A stretch of 16,690 nt of DNA from an uncultured Erysipelotrichaceae bacterium (GTDB lineage: Bacteria > Bacillota_I > Bacilli_A > Erysipelotrichales > Erysipelotrichaceae). A model generated the notes under the pieces. The model was not told where the DNA came from. It was given only the letters and a program-made list of their open reading frames with translations, and made no database searches. The position numbers and the translations under genes are program-made. Location of the stretch: positions 1 through 16,690 of the forward strand of contig CACZNO010000100.1 of the NCBI GenBank assembly GCA_902782505.1, read 5' to 3'. This document shows positions 13,949 through 16,690 of the stretch, piece by piece. Numbering within the stretch: position 1 is the stretch's first letter; every line of letters starts with the position of its first letter.

Positions 13949-15136
13949 ATGAATTTTGTGTTTATTTCCCCGACATTTCCTTCGACGTACTGGCAGTTCT
14001 GCGACCGCTTAAAAAGACGCGGAGTAAATGTTCTGGGCATCGGAGAAGATAACTATGATTCGCTGGATCCGAATCTGAAACAGGCATTAACCGAATACTA
14101 CCGCGTGAACTCCATGGAAAACTACGAGGAGATGACCCGCGCGTTAGGATATTTCGTATTTAAATACGGCCACATCGACTGGCTGGAATCCAACAACGAA
14201 TACTGGCTGGATTCCGACGCGCATCTGCGTACGGACTTCAACATTACTACCGGTCCGAAAGCCGATATTATCGAATACTATCAGGACAAATCCCTGATGA
14301 AGAAATTCTACAAGAAAGCCGGCGTGATCACGGCCCGCTATATCCTGGTCGACGGCGATGTCAAAAAAGGCATCAAGTTCGCCAAGAAGGTCGGCTATCC
14401 GTTAATCTACAAGCCGGTCAAGGGCGTTGGGGCGTCGGATACCCACAAGGTGCACGACGAGGAAGAACTGATCGCGTTCTATGAAAAGAAGAAACTCGTT
14501 CCGTACATGATGGAAGAATTCGTGACCGGCGACCTGATCTCGTTTGACGGTATCACCAACCAGGACGGCGATATCATTTTCTGCACGAACCATGAGTTCC
14601 CCCAGCAGATCATGGACGTGGTCAACGAACATGACTCGGTTTCGTACTGGAACCTGCGCAAGGCACCGGACGATCTGTTCGAAGTCGGTTCGCGGGTGGT
14701 CAAGGCGTTCGGCGTGAAGGGAAGATTCTTCCATAACGAATACTTCCGCTTAACCAAGGACAAGGAAGGCTTAGGCAAGGTCGGCGATCTTTGCGGCCTG
14801 GAAGTCAACGAACGTCCGCCCGGAGGATACACCCCGGATATGATGAATTTCTCGGATGATATCGATGTATACGATATCTACGCGAGAATGGTGACGGAAA
14901 ACATCAAGATGGTTCCGAACACCGAAAAGAAATACCACACCGTGTTTGTCGGCAGAAGAGACAACGCGCCGTACAAGTATTCCACGGACGATATCTTGCG
15001 CAAGTACGGATATGCGATGGTATGGCAAGGACGGATGCCGGACATTCTGGCAACCGCGATGGGCAACGAGTTCTTCATGGCGCGGTTCAAGAATCTGAAA
15101 GACACCAAACTGTTCGCCAAGGACGTCATGGAGTAA
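13949..15136 (+). CDS. ATP-grasp domain protein, putative carboxylate-amine/thiol ligase
   Basis: ATP-grasp enzymes activate a carboxylate as an acyl-phosphate and join it to an amine or thiol. The 395 residues show an N-terminal Rossmann-like pre-ATP-grasp domain (FVFISPTFPSTYWQF at the start, then VLGIGED). The ATP-grasp domain is clear from about residue 110. It has the ATP-binding Lys155 in YPLIYKPVKGVGASD, acidic Glu189-Glu190 in PYMMEEFVTGDLISFD, and the Mg-binding signature LEVNERPPGGYTPD (Glu285, Asn287, Arg289). The C-terminal ~90 residues show no motif I know. The substrate cannot be read from the sequence. A downstream serine esterase starts 4 nt after the stop codon, so both likely act in one pathway. 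The ribosome binding site AAGGAGG (13935-13941) is strong, and the start ATG 13949 is unambiguous. Confidence 0.85.
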   Translation: MNFVFISPTFPSTYWQFCDRLKRRGVNVLGIGEDNYDSLDPNLKQALTEYYRVNSMENYEEMTRALGYFVFKYGHIDWLESNNEYWLDSDAHLRTDFNITTGPKADIIEYYQDKSLMKKFYKKAGVITARYILVDGDVKKGIKFAKKVGYPLIYKPVKGVGASDTHKVHDEEELIAFYEKKKLVPYMMEEFVTGDLISFDGITNQDGDIIFCTNHEFPQQIMDVVNEHDSVSYWNLRKAPDDLFEVGSRVVKAFGVKGRFFHNEYFRLTKDKEGLGKVGDLCGLEVNERPPGGYTPDMMNFSDDIDVYDIYARMVTENIKMVPNTEKKYHTVFVGRRDNAPYKYSTDDILRKYGYAMVWQGRMPDILATAMGNEFFMARFKNLKDTKLFAKDVME

Positions 15137-15140
15137 GAAA

Positions 15141-15902
15141 ATGCAGACGGAATACCGCAAGGAGTACAGCCATAACCTGAACCGGGATATGGAATATAAG
15201 ATCTACGGACATGCCGGAAAACCGGTTCTCGTATTCGCGCCGCAGAACGGACATTTCTACGATTTCGAGGATTTCGGAATGGTGGATACCGTCGCGCCGT
15301 GGATCGAAAACGGCGAGATTCAGTTATTCTGCGTCGACAGCGTGGACGCGGAATCCTGGTCGGATGAATACCGTGACCCGCATGAACGCGGCGAGATCTG
15401 CGAAGCGTTTTACCGCTACATCGCGGATGAATTCTATCCCCGGATGATTGAACTCAACATGGGTTACAACAACGACGGAGTTTACCGCAAGCCGATGACG
15501 ACCGGCGTCAGCATGGGCGCGGCGCACGCGGGGAACTTCTTCTTCCGCCGTCCGGATCTCTTCGATTCGGTGTTATCGTTATCGGGCGTGTTCAACGCGG
15601 CGTTCTTCTTCCATGGCTACATGGACGATAACGTCTATAAGAATTCCCCCGAGGATTTCATCCGGAATATGCCGGCGGACCATCCCTGGCTGGACATGTA
15701 CCGTCATTCGAAGATGATTTTCTGCGTCGGACAGGGAGCCTGGGAAGACGAGATGAAAAACAGCATGCGCTCCTTAGAAGCCATCTTACGTTCCAAGGGC
15801 GTCACCAACGCCTGGTTCGATTGGTGGGGGTACGACGTGAATCATGACTGGCCGTGGTGGAAGAAGCAGATCGTTTACTTTCTGCCGAAATTGCTTGAAT
15901 AA
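15141..15902 (+). CDS. Putative serine esterase, alpha/beta-hydrolase fold (EstD/PF00756-like)
   Basis: A 253-residue alpha/beta hydrolase without signal peptide, so probably cytoplasmic. The nucleophile elbow is GVSMG (122-126, Ser124) in MTTGVSMGAAHAGNFFFRRPD, preceded by the strand PVLVFAPQNGHFYDFED and the family-like CVDSVDAESW. The likely catalytic His is His235 in VNHDWPWW, close to the C-terminus; the acid may be Glu202 or Asp203 in GQGAWEDE. The layout fits the putative-esterase family (S-formylglutathione hydrolase, mycolyltransferase and enterochelin esterase relatives). The natural substrate is unknown. It starts 4 nt after the ATP-grasp gene, whose last codons supply a GGAG ribosome binding site (15130-15133), so the two are co-translated. 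A product or thioester made by the ligase could be the esterase substrate, but that is inference. Confidence 0.82.
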   Translation: MQTEYRKEYSHNLNRDMEYKIYGHAGKPVLVFAPQNGHFYDFEDFGMVDTVAPWIENGEIQLFCVDSVDAESWSDEYRDPHERGEICEAFYRYIADEFYPRMIELNMGYNNDGVYRKPMTTGVSMGAAHAGNFFFRRPDLFDSVLSLSGVFNAAFFFHGYMDDNVYKNSPEDFIRNMPADHPWLDMYRHSKMIFCVGQGAWEDEMKNSMRSLEAILRSKGVTNAWFDWWGYDVNHDWPWWKKQIVYFLPKLLE

Positions 15903-15923
15903 CAAAAGCGGAATCGGTAAAAT
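15895..15923 (+). promoter_or_regulatory. Predicted promoter of the HU gene, overlapping the esterase stop
   Basis: TTGAAT (15895-15900) and TAAAAT (15918-15923) are spaced by exactly 17 bp, matching four and five of six consensus positions. The -35 lies in the last two esterase codons and touches its TAA. A second TATAAC (15941-15946) is too close to the ribosome binding site to be the main -10. Confidence 0.6.
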
Positions 15924-15960
15924 AGCATTAGTGTTTTTTGTATAACAGAAGGAGAAATGT

Positions 15961-16239
15961 ATGGAAAAAGTAAACAAGAAACAGCTGGCGGAAGTTCTTG
16001 CGGAAAAGAACGGCTTAACTAAAAAAGACGCAGTGGCAATTCTCGATACACTGGTAGAAGAAATCGTTAAAAATGTAAAAGAAGACAAAGCGGTAGACAT
16101 CTCCGGCTTAGGAAAGTTCTACGCGAAGCATCATGAAGCGCGCAAGGGCATCAACCCGAGAACCAAGGAAAAGGTTGATATCGAAGCGAAGAGCACTCCG
16201 GCATTCAAGCCGGCGAAAGGCTTCAAGGAAGCATTATAA
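15961..16239 (+). CDS. hup: DNA-binding protein HU
   Basis: HU is a small basic homodimer that bends and compacts DNA. The 92 residues match the family: helices at the N-terminus (NKKQLAEVLAEKNGLTKKDA), then VDISGLGKFYAKHHEARKGINPRT, corresponding to the conserved GFGxFxxxxRxxRxGxNPxT stretch with the intercalating Pro, and a C-terminal FKPAKGFKEAL. The usual Arg/Phe of the GFGxF motif are Leu and Lys here, within normal variation. AGAAGGAG lies 6 nt before ATG 15961. It has its own promoter and terminator, so it is most likely monocistronic. Distinguishing HU from IHF is by the overall match and by the phylum. Confidence 0.93.
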   Translation: MEKVNKKQLAEVLAEKNGLTKKDAVAILDTLVEEIVKNVKEDKAVDISGLGKFYAKHHEARKGINPRTKEKVDIEAKSTPAFKPAKGFKEAL

Positions 16240-16253
16240 AACGCATTACAATG

Positions 16254-16283
16254 AAAGGCTCCGGATTGTTTCCGAGCCTTTTT
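16254..16283 (+). terminator. Rho-independent terminator of the HU gene
   Basis: AAAGGCTC (16254-16261) pairs with GAGCCTTT (16274-16281), and GGA with TCC inside it after a one-base bulge, with a 5-nt loop. Five T residues (16279-16283) complete it. It sits 14 nt after the HU stop codon. Confidence 0.88.
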
Positions 16284-16373
16284 CTGTCTATGTACAAAAC
16301 TATCTAGCGGTGAGTTCCCTTTGATTACGGCAGATGCGGGATTATTCCACTTGTCTCTATAGTCATTAAATGA

Positions 16374-16690
16374 TATCGTGTTATAAAAATATCCAGAGAT
16401 CCAGTATATGGAAACAGTACCTGGAAAGACCTCCTTACCGGTTATAACGGAGACACCCGTACCTACGATAACAGCGGGAACTTGGTAAGCGACGGAATCT
16501 GGACGTACACATGGGAACACGGAAGACAGTTATCTTCCATGTCAAACAGTAACAGCACGATCTCCTTCATGTATGACGCGGAAGGGAAGAGGATATCGAA
16601 GACCGTGAACGGAACTACTGTGTTCCAGTATGATTACGCGGACGGAAGATTGACACGCATAAAAAGGAACAATACGACCTTACATTTCGA
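16374..16690 (+). pseudogene. RHS/YD-repeat protein fragment lacking a start codon; runs off the window
   Basis: In the frame following the TGA at 16371, the translation from about 16407 is unmistakable RHS core sequence: YGNSTWKDLLTGY, then TYDNSGNLVSDG, WTYTWEHGRQLSSM, FMYDAEGKRISKTVNG and FQYDYADGRLTRI. It holds two YDxxG repeats and the WEHGRQL signature seen near the end of RHS cores. There is no ATG, GTG or TTG between the TGA and the start of homology, and no ribosome binding site. The HU terminator lies only about 120 nt upstream, so there is no room for the rest of the very large gene normally preceding this part. It is best read as a displaced 3' RHS fragment (an orphan tip left by recombination) continuing beyond the window. 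An intact downstream reading frame starting elsewhere cannot be excluded. The 90 nt between 16284 and 16373 hold nothing I recognise. Confidence 0.75.

Noticed and set aside
16131..16520. 129-codon minus-strand frame spanning the HU 3' end and the RHS fragment
   Set aside because: It overlaps two better-supported features. The stretch around NNPASAVIKGNSPLDSF briefly suggested a transposase remnant, but I could not tie it to any family.

Overview
The window is a bacterial chromosomal segment, most probably from a low- to mid-GC Bacillota. The dcw order mraZ-rsmH-ftsL-pbpB-mraY-murD-murC, PASTA domains on the division transpeptidase, a fused SecDF, a YmdB-type phosphodiesterase and an AlaR/AlaT pair all fit that phylum. 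I lean towards an Erysipelotrichia-like gut lineage, but that is inference from gene order and protein style, not a search result. Every intact gene looks native, with AAGGAGG-like ribosome binding sites. The only clearly damaged element is an RHS fragment at the right edge.

Left edge (2-760): the 3' part of a gene joining the C-terminal end of a YmdB-like metallophosphoesterase to a YunG-like domain, closed by a strong terminator. Positions 772-8395: a division and cell-wall operon. A TTTACT-N17-TATATT promoter fires into three 10-bp-phased GGTG boxes (the MraZ operator), and the third box overlaps the mraZ start codon. Then follow MraZ (regulator), RsmH (16S rRNA methylase), FtsL, a PBP2B/SpoVD-like transpeptidase, MraY, MurD and MurC. 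Most junctions overlap or nearly touch (4-nt, 8-nt and 2-nt spacings), which indicates translational coupling. The cluster stops after murC: ftsW, murG, divIB/ftsQ, ftsA and ftsZ are not in the window.

Positions 8396-8598 are a convergent gap with two 12-bp-stem hairpins, mainly serving the leftward genes. On the minus strand lie an MscS-type mechanosensitive channel (own promoter) and, upstream of it, a coupled AlaR-like Lrp/AsnC regulator and AlaT-like aminotransferase. A 297-bp divergent region (11193-11489) then holds a palindrome over the alaR ribosome binding site, a secDF promoter and a leader with several potential pairings. secDF (SecD and SecF fused, 772 aa) ends in a strong terminator.

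Positions 13850-15902 hold a two-gene operon of unknown pathway: an ATP-grasp ligase and a serine esterase of the EstD/PF00756 type. Next comes an HU-family DNA-binding protein with its own promoter, whose -35 overlaps the esterase stop codon, and its own terminator. From about 16407 to the window end there is RHS/YD-repeat coding sequence with no visible start codon. No tRNA, rRNA, CRISPR array or complete insertion sequence was seen.

The most interesting leads are the YmdB-YunG fusion, the ATP-grasp/esterase pair, the RHS remnant, the secDF leader, and two active-site-region substitutions (MurD SSFQ to AALQ, SecF Asp to Asn).
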